The notes: generated by a model not told the origin, from the sequence alone. A DNA stretch of 64,000 nt from Candidatus Poribacteria bacterium (GCA_022820835.1 JAJEET010000080.1:1-64000), one strand, 5' to 3'. Shown: positions 8,850 through 17,070, counted from the stretch's first letter. Numbers and translations are program-made.

Positions 8850-10886
8850 ATGGAAATTCCTTTACTTTATGACATCTGCATCATATTCGGCTTATCGATT
8901 GGCGTTCTATTCATCTGTCATAGATTGGGGGTGCCTTCGATCGTTGGCTTCCTCGTCACAGGATTGATTGCAGGTCCTCACGGATTGGAGTTAATTCAGG
9001 CTGACCACGAAGTCGAAATCTTAGCCGAGATTGGTGTCATTTTACTGCTGTTCACTATTGGCATCGAATTTTCACTGAAACGCCTGCTTCAGATTAAGCA
9101 AGCAGTGTTGCTGGGGGGATCCTTACAGGTCGGATTGACGCTGCTCGCGGCGTTTGCCCTGGCTTTGCACTTCGGACAGTCGATCAACGAATCGGTTTTT
9201 ATCGGTTGCCTGGCCGCCGTCAGCAGCACGGCGATCGTGATGAAATTGCTACAAGAGCGCGATGAGACCCGAACGCCGCATGGGGGCACAGCATTGGCAA
9301 TCCTGATTTTTCAGGATATTGCCATCGTCCCCATGATCCTGATCACACCAATCCTTGCTGGACACGCCGGAGACATGAGCAGGGCGCTCGTTTTACTGTT
9401 GGCAAAAGGTGTGGCGATGATTGCTATGGTGTTTGTCGGTTCAAAATACATTGTGCCGCGCATTCTATCGCAAGTACTACGAACGCGGAGCCGAGAAATT
9501 TTCTTGTTGAGCGTTCTTGCAATCTGCCTCGCCGTCGTCTGGTTGATGTCGCGTTTCGGCGTATCTTTGGCACTTGGTGCCTTCCTCGCGGGGCTAATCG
9601 TCTCTGAATCGGAGTCGAGCCACGACGCACTCGGTCACATCTCACCGTTTCGGGATGTGTTCACCAGCTTCTTCTTTGTGTCGGTCGGGATGTTACTCGA
9701 TTTTCACATCCTATTTCAAAAGCCGTTATTGATTGCGGGACTGACAATCGGTGTTCTCGTTGCAAAAAGCATCATTGCAGGCGGGGTGACCTCAATGCTC
9801 GGATACCCGCTACGCACGGCGATTCTGGCGGGACTCACACTCAGTCAGGTAGGGGAATTTGCGTTGATTCTTGCGAAATCGGGTATCGAACATGGCTTGC
9901 TCAGTGACGCAAATTACAACCTGTTTCTCGCTGTTTCAGTTGTAACGATGGCTGCGACACCGTTTATCATCTCGGCGGCACCTCATGTTGCCGATGGGAT
10001 ACTACGATTGCCTCTGCCAAGACGACTCGTGTCAGGATTAAAACCCATCGCTTCAACGCAAGATGCTGAGCAGACGAACCATGTCGTCATTATTGGTTTT
10101 GGGATTAACGGCCGAAACGTCGCGAAAGCTGCGCGGGCGGCAGACATCCCCTATGTCATCGTCGAAATGAATCCCGAAATCGTCAGAATGGAACGCGCGA
10201 ATGGTGAGCCGATTTTCTACGGTGATGCTATTCACGATGCTGTACTTCACCATGCGAACATCAAAGCGGCGCGGGTTGTTGTGGTCGTAATTTCTGATGC
10301 TGCCGCCTCGCGTCGAATTGTGGCAACCGCTCACGCTTTGAATCCAACGGTGCACATTATCGCCAGAACGCGCTATTTTGCTGAAGTGGAACCGTTATAT
10401 CGTGTTGGCGCAAACGAAGTGATTCCAGAGGAGTTCGAGACCTCTGTCGAAATTTTTACGCGGGTATTGATGGAATATCTTATCCCTCATGATCAGATTC
10501 AACAGTTCGTCGCGGAAGTCCGGGCTAATGGTTATAAGATGTTCCGGACGCTGCGCAAGGACACACCACCTGTTTCCACTCTGAAGGGACATTTCCCTGA
10601 TCTTGAGATTTCGGTCCTATGGGTTGATCCGAAATCACCTTTTGCTGGGAAATCACTGGCAGAAATCGCTTTACGAGAGACCTACGAGGTGACGGTCTTG
10701 GCCGTGCGACGGAACGAACAGATTTTAACGAATCCGCACGGTGAACTACGGATTGAGTTGGATGACGAAGTTTATCTACTCGGAAACCCTGGAAAAATCG
10801 GTCAGGTTGTCGATCTGTTCGATAACCCTGAAAACCAAGAACCAACACAAACAGATGCCGAGGATTATAGTAAAGTCAAAAAGTGA
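8850..10886 (+). CDS. CPA2-family K+(Na+)/H+ antiporter with TrkA-N and TrkA-C domains (KefB/YbaL-like)
   Basis: A 678-residue membrane protein. Residues 1-390 form about 12 transmembrane helices of the monovalent cation:proton antiporter-2 family, including GFLVTGLIAGPHGL, FTIGIEFSLK and LALGAFLAGLIVSESE. Near residue 411 a TrkA-N nucleotide-binding Rossmann domain begins (HVVIIGFGINGRNVAKAA, a GxGxxG motif, with Glu as the ribose-binding acid in YVIVEMNPE). A TrkA-C domain (DLEISVLWVDPKSPFAGKSL) closes the protein. It should exchange K+ or Na+ for H+ across the inner membrane, gated by nucleotide binding. It stands alone behind its own promoter. Confidence 0.9.
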   Translation: MEIPLLYDICIIFGLSIGVLFICHRLGVPSIVGFLVTGLIAGPHGLELIQADHEVEILAEIGVILLLFTIGIEFSLKRLLQIKQAVLLGGSLQVGLTLLAAFALALHFGQSINESVFIGCLAAVSSTAIVMKLLQERDETRTPHGGTALAILIFQDIAIVPMILITPILAGHAGDMSRALVLLLAKGVAMIAMVFVGSKYIVPRILSQVLRTRSREIFLLSVLAICLAVVWLMSRFGVSLALGAFLAGLIVSESESSHDALGHISPFRDVFTSFFFVSVGMLLDFHILFQKPLLIAGLTIGVLVAKSIIAGGVTSMLGYPLRTAILAGLTLSQVGEFALILAKSGIEHGLLSDANYNLFLAVSVVTMAATPFIISAAPHVADGILRLPLPRRLVSGLKPIASTQDAEQTNHVVIIGFGINGRNVAKAARAADIPYVIVEMNPEIVRMERANGEPIFYGDAIHDAVLHHANIKAARVVVVVISDAAASRRIVATAHALNPTVHIIARTRYFAEVEPLYRVGANEVIPEEFETSVEIFTRVLMEYLIPHDQIQQFVAEVRANGYKMFRTLRKDTPPVSTLKGHFPDLEISVLWVDPKSPFAGKSLAEIALRETYEVTVLAVRRNEQILTNPHGELRIELDDEVYLLGNPGKIGQVVDLFDNPENQEPTQTDAEDYSKVKK

Positions 10887-10901
10887 TAGCCCCATACAAA
10901 G

Positions 10902-11110
10902 CCTGTCATTACATAGGAGATGCCCAGCCGTGCGAACCCTCCTTATTCTGTAAATCCTGATTCAAACAATCAGCCTGCACGTTCAATGGACCAATGCCGA
11001 TCGGTGCTTTGGACGACAATAGCACCCGGCATGTCCATCTGCGTCAGCATCTCGTTGACTTCGGCAATGGTAAAGGATGCGAGGAAGGAGTCGTAGTATA
11101 ATTTCTGCTG
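10902..11110. repeat. Copy A of a 209-bp segmental duplication (partner at 11548-11756)
   Basis: This segment aligns without gaps to 11548-11756 with about 21 mismatches by my count (about 90 percent identity). It covers the last 46 codons of the methyltransferase gene plus about 68 nt downstream of its stop. The two copies flank the small gene at 11286-11540 and its promoter, in direct orientation. Confidence 0.85.
10970..11110 (-). pseudogene. 3' fragment of a SAM methyltransferase gene (duplicate of the end of the gene at 11616-12281)
   Basis: Read on the minus strand, the fragment still encodes QQKLYYDSFLASFTIAEVNE and onward to DRHWSIERAG followed by a stop, nearly identical to the C terminus of the intact methyltransferase. 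Two residues differ (Ala to Ser, Thr to Ile). There is no start codon or upstream part of the gene, so it cannot be functional. It marks the left end of a duplication that brackets an orphan antitoxin gene. Confidence 0.85.
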
Positions 11111-11176
11111 GTAAGGGTATTATCCACATTTTTAGCGATCTATCAAACTTAATTTTTCACTGATGTTTGTTTTTTG

Positions 11177-11206
11177 TTGACACTTGGCAAAAAATCGTCG
11201 TATAAT
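11177..11206 (+). promoter_or_regulatory. Perfect-consensus sigma-70 promoter for the orphan antitoxin gene
   Basis: TTGACA at 11177-11182 and TATAAT at 11201-11206 match consensus exactly, with 18 nt between them. The downstream gene starts at 11286, so the leader would be about 70 nt. Full-consensus promoters are often strong and repressor-controlled, which fits an autoregulated toxin-antitoxin operon, although no operator was identified. Confidence 0.65.
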
Positions 11207-11285
11207 TCTATTGAGTTATCCAAAGTTGAAGATGTTGCCCTGCAATATGTTGTGGACCCTATCACAATTACGACAGGAGATGAAG

Positions 11286-11540
11286 ATGAAAACAATCACA
11301 TACGCTGAGGTCCAGCAGTTAGTCGCAAAAATTCCAGAAACGGAGTTACCCTTAGCGTACTGCTTGTTGGCTGAGCTGGCGGCAGGAGAAACACAGTCCC
11401 CTCAGGCGGCGTTCATGCGTCTTTCGGTAGATGAACGCCGCGAAGTTCTGGCACAACAGGCGGAACAAATGAAAACTCATTATGAAGAAACAGCAGACGA
11501 ACGCACCGAATGGCAAACAGGAGATTTCATTAGTGATTGA
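11286..11540 (+). CDS. Orphan antitoxin-like small protein (type usually paired with MazF/PemK-like toxins)
   Basis: An 84-residue acidic protein with RLSVDERREVLAQQAEQMKT, then HYEETADERTEWQTGDFIS. From general knowledge, small proteins with an L..eeRR.iLa.QAe.m..HYE..tEw...ags.GD(F/I)I tail commonly precede MazF/PemK- or RelE-like toxin genes in cyanobacteria and related genomes. The start at 11286 is chosen because of the AGGAGATGA site just upstream; a start at 11184 would lie between the promoter elements and can be discarded. No toxin gene follows: the coding strand runs straight into the duplicated methyltransferase end. The gene therefore looks like an orphan or a remnant of a mobile toxin-antitoxin cassette. 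Confidence 0.7.
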   Translation: MKTITYAEVQQLVAKIPETELPLAYCLLAELAAGETQSPQAAFMRLSVDERREVLAQQAEQMKTHYEETADERTEWQTGDFISD

Positions 11541-11547
11541 ATATGAA

Positions 11548-11756
11548 CCTGTCATGACATAGGAAGTGCCCAGCCGCGCGAACCCTTATTATTTTCTAAA
11601 TCCTGATTCAAACAATCATCCAGCACGTTCAATCGACCAGTGCCGATCGGTGCTTTGGACGACGGTGGCACCCGGCATGTCCATCTGTGTTAGCATCTCG
11701 TTGACTTCGGCAATGGTGAAGGCGGCGAGGAAGGAGTCGTAGTATAATTTTTGCTG
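11548..11756. repeat. Copy B of the 209-bp segmental duplication (partner at 10902-11110)
   Basis: The parent copy: it comprises the final 46 codons of the intact methyltransferase gene and the text between its stop and the antitoxin gene. It aligns end to end with 10902-11110 without gaps. Confidence 0.85.
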
Positions 11757-12281
11757 CTGCGGGGTGTCGTTTGCGGCATAACGATCGACGAAAGCTTGCG
11801 CATCCGCTGGGATTTCAGGGCGGATGAGGTCACGGATAAGAATGGGACCCTTGGGACGCGCGACTCTGCCCATCTCTTTGAGTGCTTTCATTGCGTCGTG
11901 GATGTGATGTACGATGCTGTTGGAGATGAGTCCGTCAAAGGTGTTGTCGGGATAGGGTAGGGTTTTGGCATCCACAAGTTCGAGGGTTATCTGATCGGTG
12001 AGACCGGCATTTGCGACGTGGCGTTTCGCTATCTTTAGCATCTCTTTGGATAGGTCGATGGCGGTGATGTGGATATCGGGACAACGTTGTGCAAGTAGGA
12101 TGGGAATCTGTGCGGGACCGGTGCCGACATCGAGGAAATGTCCGGTGCTGGCACCAAGTGCGATAACACGGTCAACAAAAGCCTGATCAACCTCACCATG
12201 CCCCATCGCATCATAAGCTTCGGCGGCTTCCGCTGTGTCCATGACTTCCGGTTCTACAATTCGCTTCATTGTTTGGTCCAT
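11616..12281 (-). CDS. Class I SAM-dependent methyltransferase (Methyltransf_11/25-type)
   Basis: A 221-residue soluble enzyme. Motif I is FLDVGTGPAQIPILLAQ (about residues 49-65), followed by the acidic motif II region ITAIDLSKEMLKIAKRHVAN, LELVDAKTLPYPDNTFDGLI and SNSIVHHI (motif post II), then a GRVARPKGPILIRDLIRPE strand. This is the typical Rossmann methyltransferase core; the acceptor is unknown. No strong ribosome binding site precedes ATG 12281; ATG 12269 (MKRIVEPEV) is an equally possible start. The 3' end has been duplicated to 10902-11110. The next gene upstream (12309-13088) is 27 nt away and probably co-transcribed. Confidence 0.85.
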   Translation of the reverse strand: MDQTMKRIVEPEVMDTAEAAEAYDAMGHGEVDQAFVDRVIALGASTGHFLDVGTGPAQIPILLAQRCPDIHITAIDLSKEMLKIAKRHVANAGLTDQITLELVDAKTLPYPDNTFDGLISNSIVHHIHDAMKALKEMGRVARPKGPILIRDLIRPEIPADAQAFVDRYAANDTPQQQKLYYDSFLAAFTIAEVNEMLTQMDMPGATVVQSTDRHWSIERAG

Positions 12282-12308
12282 TCATACCGGCGCGCTTACA
12301 AAGTGCGC

Positions 12309-13088
12309 CTACAGGGCGTGGGTGAGTTCAGCAACAGTTATTGCATTCTGATGGATCTGGTCTGGCTGAAATTGTGTGTACATACCGACTGCCATCGCGT
12401 CTGTCGGTTTAATATTTTCGAGTGCCAGTTGAAACGCTTCGCGCGGCTCGTTTCTACCAGCGGCTAAGACCTTGATGGCGATGATTGGCATCGGGACCGC
12501 TTTTATGGTGGCGAACGCGGCGAACCGATCATCTGGCAGATAGAGTTCTCTATGCCTTGTATGATTATACAATGCACAGACATAAAAGTCAACATCAAAT
12601 CCTTCGGTGTAGCAGTGTTTGAGGATCAAGGGGTCGTGTGTGCCGATTCCGACAGCACAACCGAAGTCTCGGATGTGTTGGAGACTCTCGTGTAATGAAC
12701 CGAGTTGTCCTTCTGCGTACAACTTATCGGTCGTGCCGCCGTGGTGGTAGATAGCAATCGGTTTGTAGCGTGCGATGATCTGTAGGTATTTGTTGAGGTC
12801 TGCGTATTCTGTATCTTTCGGGGTTTGGGCGATCCACTGGATGGTGCCGCCTGTGTTCCAGTATTCGTTGAGGACGCGCATGATATGCCGATCAGCGCGT
12901 GCGAGGACGGTGTTAATTCCGTTTTCCTCTGCTTGTCGGAGGTCTGCGATAATCTGCTGTGTTGTATAGTAATCGATCATTGCCTGCGATGCCGCTGCGG
13001 AGCGGTGTGAGATGCCACTATACGGATTGCCGCCGATGATGAGCCGCGTGACGCGGTGTGATGCGATGGAAATTGTCGGTAACTTCAT
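12309..13088 (-). CDS. Conserved TIM-barrel-like protein (aldo/keto-reductase-like fold possible)
   Basis: A 259-residue soluble protein. It opens with RVTRLIIGGNPYSGISHRS, then alternating helix and strand text with NGINTVLARADRHIMRVLNE, YKPIAIYHHGG and GCAVGIGTHDPLILKHCYTE, ending MAVGMYTQFQPDQIHQN. The pattern of repeated strand-helix units and the GTHDP segment fit an alpha/beta barrel; the G-GNP...G-I-H opening recalls aldo/keto-reductase-type proteins, but key catalytic residues were not recognised. ATG 13088 is preferred over 13160 because GAGG sits 8 nt before it, within the last codons of the upstream lipoprotein gene. Function unknown. Confidence 0.65.
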   Translation of the reverse strand: MKLPTISIASHRVTRLIIGGNPYSGISHRSAAASQAMIDYYTTQQIIADLRQAEENGINTVLARADRHIMRVLNEYWNTGGTIQWIAQTPKDTEYADLNKYLQIIARYKPIAIYHHGGTTDKLYAEGQLGSLHESLQHIRDFGCAVGIGTHDPLILKHCYTEGFDVDFYVCALYNHTRHRELYLPDDRFAAFATIKAVPMPIIAIKVLAAGRNEPREAFQLALENIKPTDAMAVGMYTQFQPDQIHQNAITVAELTHAL

Positions 13089-13092
13089 CGTA

Positions 13093-13590
13093 TTACCTCG
13101 TGGTTCCCGATCCTTCTTGGGAGACGCTAAAACTCCGAGAACCGACGCTTGGATTTTCATCCCTTTTTGCGAAGGTTTTGTAAATTACACCGTTCGTGTC
13201 TGTGTAAAACATAAATTCGTAGATGTGGTCGGTTGACAAAGATGCCTCTGTCCCGCGTTGCAGATCGCTGGCGTGTCGGCGCGAAAATATCCAGTGTTCT
13301 TGTCTCGGTAGAAGCGTCTGTTCAGGTAGCTGCATCTGCCAGATGTAAATTGTTGAACCTTCGTCGTCGTCGCTTATTCCGTGTGGTGATCCCCATTCCC
13401 GAATAACCTTTGAAATAGGTTGCCCTGTCCATGATTCCAGAGATTCCGTAGTCTGCTGTATCTGCTCTTCGAGTGATGGCTGAGGGGATTCGGCGGGGTT
13501 CATCAAAAATGATGGTACCGCACATCCCGCAGCTAAGAGGCTTCCGATACACAGAAAATATAAAGCGAATGTGAATTTGTTCATTTTCAA
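13093..13590 (-). CDS. Lipoprotein of unknown function
   Basis: A 165-residue lipoprotein: a signal peptide with lipobox LLAAGC (Cys23) is followed by a coiled linker (PSLEEQIQQTTESLESWTGQ) and a compact domain with KVIREWGSPHG and IYIWQMQ that resembles outer-membrane SmpA/BamE-like or META-like small lipoproteins in outline. The region ends DTNGVIYKTFAKRDENPS. A paralogous, internally deleted remnant lies at 14236-14387. The gene sits in a minus-strand cluster with another lipoprotein gene 24 nt upstream (13615-14193) and the barrel-like gene 4 nt downstream, so the set is likely one operon. Confidence 0.75.
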   Translation of the reverse strand: MKMNKFTFALYFLCIGSLLAAGCAVPSFLMNPAESPQPSLEEQIQQTTESLESWTGQPISKVIREWGSPHGISDDDEGSTIYIWQMQLPEQTLLPRQEHWIFSRRHASDLQRGTEASLSTDHIYEFMFYTDTNGVIYKTFAKRDENPSVGSRSFSVSQEGSGTTR

Positions 13591-13614
13591 ACTCCTACTG
13601 ATTGACAGTATTCA

Positions 13615-14193
13615 TCATTGATACACTCGAATTTCCCGAATCACAATATCCTTAAAGGTCACTTTAGTTTTTTGTGTTAGTGGTTCCCGTGTGGGCTGTG
13701 CTAAATCGCGATTGGCATAGATACGGATTCTCAGCACTCGTACGGGTCTATCGATGTCGATGCGAATCACTTCACCGTTCTCGGATCTGGCAATCTTATG
13801 GCTTCTCACGGGTTCAAAGTGGTGTGATTTTTCGTTTGTCATTTCTGCGGTCGATGTGTCTACCGAGAGACGGTAAATATTTGAAATTGGATGCACCTCA
13901 ATGTAAGCGACAGAGGTAAGTGTGTCAAGTTGAATCAATGCCTCCGCCTTATCTTTGCCTTCTATCCAGTCGCCATATTGGATACTTCGCTGATAATTGG
14001 CGTTATTTTTTTCGACAAAGTTTTTTACCTTTAGGAAGCCGGATGTGGCAAGATCGCCATCAACGAGTAATGGATATGTCTTGCAGGATAGGTGTGTAGC
14101 TGCTATTCGTTTTGGAAGCGGTGCGCAACCTACCGTGAATAACCACACCCCGATTGCTACACATACGCGAAAAAAATAGGTTCTACTTGACAT
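13615..14193 (-). CDS. Lipoprotein with discoidin-like beta-sandwich
   Basis: A 192-residue lipoprotein with signal peptide and lipobox LFTVGC (Cys23). The mature part contains PLLVDGDLATSGFLKVKNF, IQLDTLTSVAYIEVHPIS and RPVRVLRIRIYANRD, followed by FKDIVIREIRVY at the C terminus. DGDLAT..., a strand of IEVHP type and a final IREIRVY strand are the hallmarks of F5/8 type C (discoidin-like) jelly-roll domains that bind glycans or other surface ligands. It is probably exported and anchored in a membrane. A RBS-like GAGGTGAAAATCC lies upstream of the ATG. Neighbouring lipoprotein gene follows 24 nt downstream. Confidence 0.7.
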   Translation of the reverse strand: MSSRTYFFRVCVAIGVWLFTVGCAPLPKRIAATHLSCKTYPLLVDGDLATSGFLKVKNFVEKNNANYQRSIQYGDWIEGKDKAEALIQLDTLTSVAYIEVHPISNIYRLSVDTSTAEMTNEKSHHFEPVRSHKIARSENGEVIRIDIDRPVRVLRIRIYANRDLAQPTREPLTQKTKVTFKDIVIREIRVYQ

Positions 14194-14235
14194 GGATTTT
14201 CACCTCCGTTTTATTCGTAAACGTTCCTAAATCCT

Positions 14236-14387
14236 CTACTTCCAATTGCGTTCACTTGCGGGGTCGTAACTCTTTTTTCCGAGTGTTTTGTAGATTATAC
14301 CGTTTGGACGTGTATAAGAGCAGTACATCCTGCCAGCAATATACTTGTGATAAACGCGAAATGTAAAGGAAATACAAATCTGTTCAT
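14236..14387 (-). pseudogene. Internally deleted paralogue of the 13093-13590 lipoprotein
   Basis: From ATG 14387 the frame encodes MNRFVFPLHFAFITSILLAG plus Cys, a good lipobox signal peptide similar to MNKFTFALYFLCIGSLLAAG of the neighbour. It then stops after about ten codons. In another frame the same stretch encodes RPNGIIYKTLGKKSYDPASE and RNWK with a stop at 14236, matching DTNGVIYKTFAKRD at the neighbour's C terminus. The central ~110 codons are missing and the halves are out of frame, so this is a decayed tandem duplicate. Confidence 0.8.
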
Positions 14388-14844
14388 TTTCAAAAGGGAC
14401 CGTTGGAAAACTCGGGTCACCCTAATGAACGTCTCCTTGTTAATTTTCTTAGATAGGTAGCAATTTCTGTGCCAATCTAAAAGAGTGGGCGAGATGGGAG
14501 ATACCTTGGATATAGTGGGTTTGGCGCGTGTGCTGGCTGCACGAAATGGGGCAAAGAGTGCGATGGTTGCACGGATTTGTGCAGATGTGAAAATAGGATG
14601 GGGTTACCGGAGCGACAAGCGTGTTGTGCAGAGATAGTTGGCGTAGATAGCCTGAAACGAAGTGGAAGGCGGGCCTACGGAGAGGGACATCATTTGGTAA
14701 ATTTTAGAATCACTTTTACATCTTCGGCAAGCACAACCCCCCTAACCCCCCTTATCAGGGGGGAATTGGGTCACTTGTAGATGTCAATATATTTTTATAA
14801 TTTACCAATTACCGAAACCCGCCTGAACGGATCGCGAGGAAAAT
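14388..14844. other. Gene-poor spacer
   Basis: No coding region with a ribosome binding site or recognisable protein could be seen. The only ordered element is the C6-TTATCA-G6 hairpin at 14735-14765. The stretch between about 14480 and 14700 is G-rich on the plus strand and may be decayed sequence belonging to the lipoprotein cluster. Confidence 0.4.
14735..14765. repeat. C6-TTATCA-G6 hairpin repeat, copy 1
   Basis: CCCCCCTTATCAGGGGGG at 14746-14763 can form a perfect six-pair GC stem with a TTATCA loop, preceded by another C-run (AACCCCCCTAA). A second copy, with the same CCCCC-TAA-CCCCC-TTATCA-GGGGG order, is at 24133-24162. There is no T-run, so it is not a classic intrinsic terminator. 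Confidence 0.7.
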
Positions 14845-15801
14845 TTAAAAAATAGCGATCGGGTTTCCCGGCGAACCCGTCGCGCCTTTGAGACGCAGCG
14901 GTGCGAAACTGAAAGCAAATTCGTAAACCTTCGCCGCTGCTAATTCCTCTGTAATAATGTTTTCAAGGTTGTAGATACCGTGTTTGACGATAAAGAGTTG
15001 ATGCACTGGAAAGGCGAGGGTTTCATCAGGGTTTGGGACGACCTCAATTCCCCAATTATCGCTGCATACCATCACGATCTTCTGGTCAACAAGGTATTGC
15101 CCTGCCTCTAATCCGATGCCGGGTTCGGTTGCGCCGTAGCGATCATTATCTGTCATCCAAAATTTACCCCAGCCGGTATGGATGATAACGACATCGCCGG
15201 GGGTAATTTTGACCCCTTGTTTTTTCAATGCACCCTCTAAATCGGCGCGCGTGATTTCGTACCTATCGCCGAGGACTTCAACACCTTTATAACCGGCAAC
15301 GTCAATCAGGACACCGCGCGTCACGATGGGTCCCACGTTCTCAACGCCGAGTTCTGTGAGGCCTTCGGCTTTGGCGAAATCGTGTTGGTCTAAGCCGTTG
15401 TAGTAGAGATCGCCGATACCGATGTGTCCGAGTCCGTCAAATTGGGTGCCGATCTGACCGATCTCACCACTGAAGATCTCCTCAAACCACGTGGTTTTGT
15501 TTTCGCCAAGCGGACCGGACATCGCTGGAATCCGCAGGCTATAATGGCGTGTCCCGAAGACAGGGATACCGCTTTCATAGACTCTGCCGAGTTGAAAGAC
15601 TTGACCCGTTTTGATTAAACTGGTGGCTTGCAGTACTTTTTCTGGCGTTAGTCGGTTGACGGCACCGCGCCGGTCGTCGGCACCCCATTCGGAAGGAAAC
15701 CACGATTCTTGTGTGAGGGTAACGGTTGCCGTGAGGGCAAGTATGCCAAAGACAAGCCCAAAAAAAATAAAAGACTGGTGTTTTTTTGATTTTTTCAACA
15801 T
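14845..15801 (-). CDS. Secreted cyclase-family metal-dependent hydrolase (kynurenine formamidase-like fold)
   Basis: A 318-residue protein starting at ATG 15801 behind a strong AGGAGGT site; the open frame reaches further upstream but without support. It begins with a signal peptide or anchor (SFIFFGLVFGILALTATVTL) and then the Cyclase family fold (PF04199): WGADDRRGAVNRLTPEKV, the metal-site region IGQIGTQFDGLGHIG, GVLIDVAGYKG, GDVVIIHTGWGKFW and VCSDNWGIEVVPNP. The family motif HxGTHxDxxxH appears as QIGTQFDGLGH, so the first His positions are Gln while Asp and the last His remain, as in a known subgroup. Family members hydrolyse amides or lactone-like esters; the substrate here is unknown. 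Confidence 0.8.
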   Translation of the reverse strand: MLKKSKKHQSFIFFGLVFGILALTATVTLTQESWFPSEWGADDRRGAVNRLTPEKVLQATSLIKTGQVFQLGRVYESGIPVFGTRHYSLRIPAMSGPLGENKTTWFEEIFSGEIGQIGTQFDGLGHIGIGDLYYNGLDQHDFAKAEGLTELGVENVGPIVTRGVLIDVAGYKGVEVLGDRYEITRADLEGALKKQGVKITPGDVVIIHTGWGKFWMTDNDRYGATEPGIGLEAGQYLVDQKIVMVCSDNWGIEVVPNPDETLAFPVHQLFIVKHGIYNLENIITEELAAAKVYEFAFSFAPLRLKGATGSPGNPIAIF

Positions 15802-15934
15802 AATTACCTCCTGTGGGTTAGAAAAGAACGACACAAGATTATTGACTACAATCAAAACCGAGAGATTGAAACGAACAGATACTGACCTTGTACCCAATTG
15901 TAGTAAAACCCATTTAATTGAACACCCAAAGATT

Positions 15935-15955
15935 GACGGGGTTACAAACCCTGCC
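15935..15955. repeat. GGGGTT-CAAACCC palindrome (same family as 59924-59944)
   Basis: GACGGGGTTACAAACCCTGCC is an imperfect 21-bp palindrome that matches GGCGGGGTTGCAAACCCCGCC at 59924 at 18 of 21 positions. It lies in the divergent region between the cyclase gene and the EamA transporter. Confidence 0.5.
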
Positions 15956-16049
15956 GAAATACCCAAGCAAAAATCCTGCGAGAAGTGGGTTTCGTACTTT
16001 CTGAAGTGTCCACATATCTTCGGATTTTACTATAATGACGAGGAGTCCT

Positions 16050-16940
16050 ATGGCTTTTACTTCAATTGTCTTAATTCTGTTATCAGCACTTTGCCACGCC
16101 TTATGGAATTTCTACAGTAAATCGAGCAAAGACACACGCATCCTATTTTTTTGGTGTGGATTTTACACGATAATCATAGCGTTCGTTGCGTTTGGTATCA
16201 AGCAACCCATAATTCCGAAATTGGTATGGGTCTATATTGCTGGTTCTGCTGTGGTTCATCTGTTATACCGTCTGTTTTTGACGCACGCCTATACAGTTGG
16301 CGAAATTTCGTTTGTCTATCCGATTGCGCGCGCTGCGCCAGCCTTCTTACCGCTCTTTGCCTTCTTCTTCCTAAACGAACGAATCTCGGCACAAGGTTTC
16401 GTAGGTATCTTGTGTGTGATGGCATCTATGATACTTTATCAACAACGCGAAGCGCGCATTGAGTTCAAGACGTTCTTTCGTTATCTTGGAAAACCGGATG
16501 CTTTCTGGGCGTATGCGACCTTAGGGAGCGTCATTGGGTACTCGCTGATAGACAAGCAAGGGATGACTGAATTTCATCGCTATTCGACGGAGCCACCTTT
16601 GTGGCGACCTGTTACCTACTATTTAATGGAGAGCAGTATCTCGCAAGTTTTTTACGGGTTAAGCTGCCTCATCCGGTTCCCACACCAGCAGATTGCGGAG
16701 ATTGGACGAACGGAATGGAAGCGCGCACTTGCTGTTGTTACGCTTTCGTTGACCTCTTATTCGCTCATCCTCTACGTTTTGATGACAGAAAAAGTCAGTT
16801 ATGTGACGGCCGTTCGGCAGTGTTCTGTCATTTTCGTTGTTTTGCTCGGCGGGTATGCCTTGAAAGAGACCTATACAAAACGCCGATTTATCGCGGCTGT
16901 CGTGATGGTATTCGGCATTTTTTTGATTGCATATCAGTGA
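16050..16940 (+). CDS. EamA/DMT-family transporter
   Basis: A 296-residue membrane protein with about ten transmembrane helices in two EamA repeats: SIVLILLSALCHALWNFYSK and FVYPIARAAPAFLPLFAFFF with LNERISAQGFVGILCVMAS in the first half, and SYVTAVRQCSVIFVVLLGGY with ALKETYTKRRFIAAVVMVFG in the second. The paired (L/A)xE motifs after helices 4 and 9 are diagnostic. DMT transporters export small metabolites. ATG 16050 (MAFTSIV) is chosen because GAGGAG lies 5 nt before it; ATG 16035 has no such site. It is divergent from the cyclase-family gene. Confidence 0.85.
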   Translation: MAFTSIVLILLSALCHALWNFYSKSSKDTRILFFWCGFYTIIIAFVAFGIKQPIIPKLVWVYIAGSAVVHLLYRLFLTHAYTVGEISFVYPIARAAPAFLPLFAFFFLNERISAQGFVGILCVMASMILYQQREARIEFKTFFRYLGKPDAFWAYATLGSVIGYSLIDKQGMTEFHRYSTEPPLWRPVTYYLMESSISQVFYGLSCLIRFPHQQIAEIGRTEWKRALAVVTLSLTSYSLILYVLMTEKVSYVTAVRQCSVIFVVLLGGYALKETYTKRRFIAAVVMVFGIFLIAYQ

Positions 16941-17070
16941 TTTTAATTATTCCTTGCGGTTTGTTGAAGTGGGTTGGATATTGAACCCCTTCTCTATATA
17001 TCCGCCTGCGCCGTTGTTACAGGCTACTGTTGTGTCACATTTAATATGATAGGTTGTATTGACTGGAGAT

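Noticed and set aside
11541..11615. Toxin gene downstream of the orphan antitoxin
   Set aside because: The 75-nt gap has no open frame of any useful length on the plus strand, and the following sequence belongs to the converging methyltransferase gene.
14746..14763. Intrinsic transcription terminator
   Set aside because: The C6-TTATCA-G6 stem is strong but is not followed by a T-run on either strand, and the same element at 24133 lies inside a coding end; treated as a repeat.
15611..16120. 169-codon plus-strand frame spanning the cyclase start and the divergent region
   Set aside because: It would overlap the signal peptide of the cyclase gene and the start of the EamA gene; no plausible protein features.
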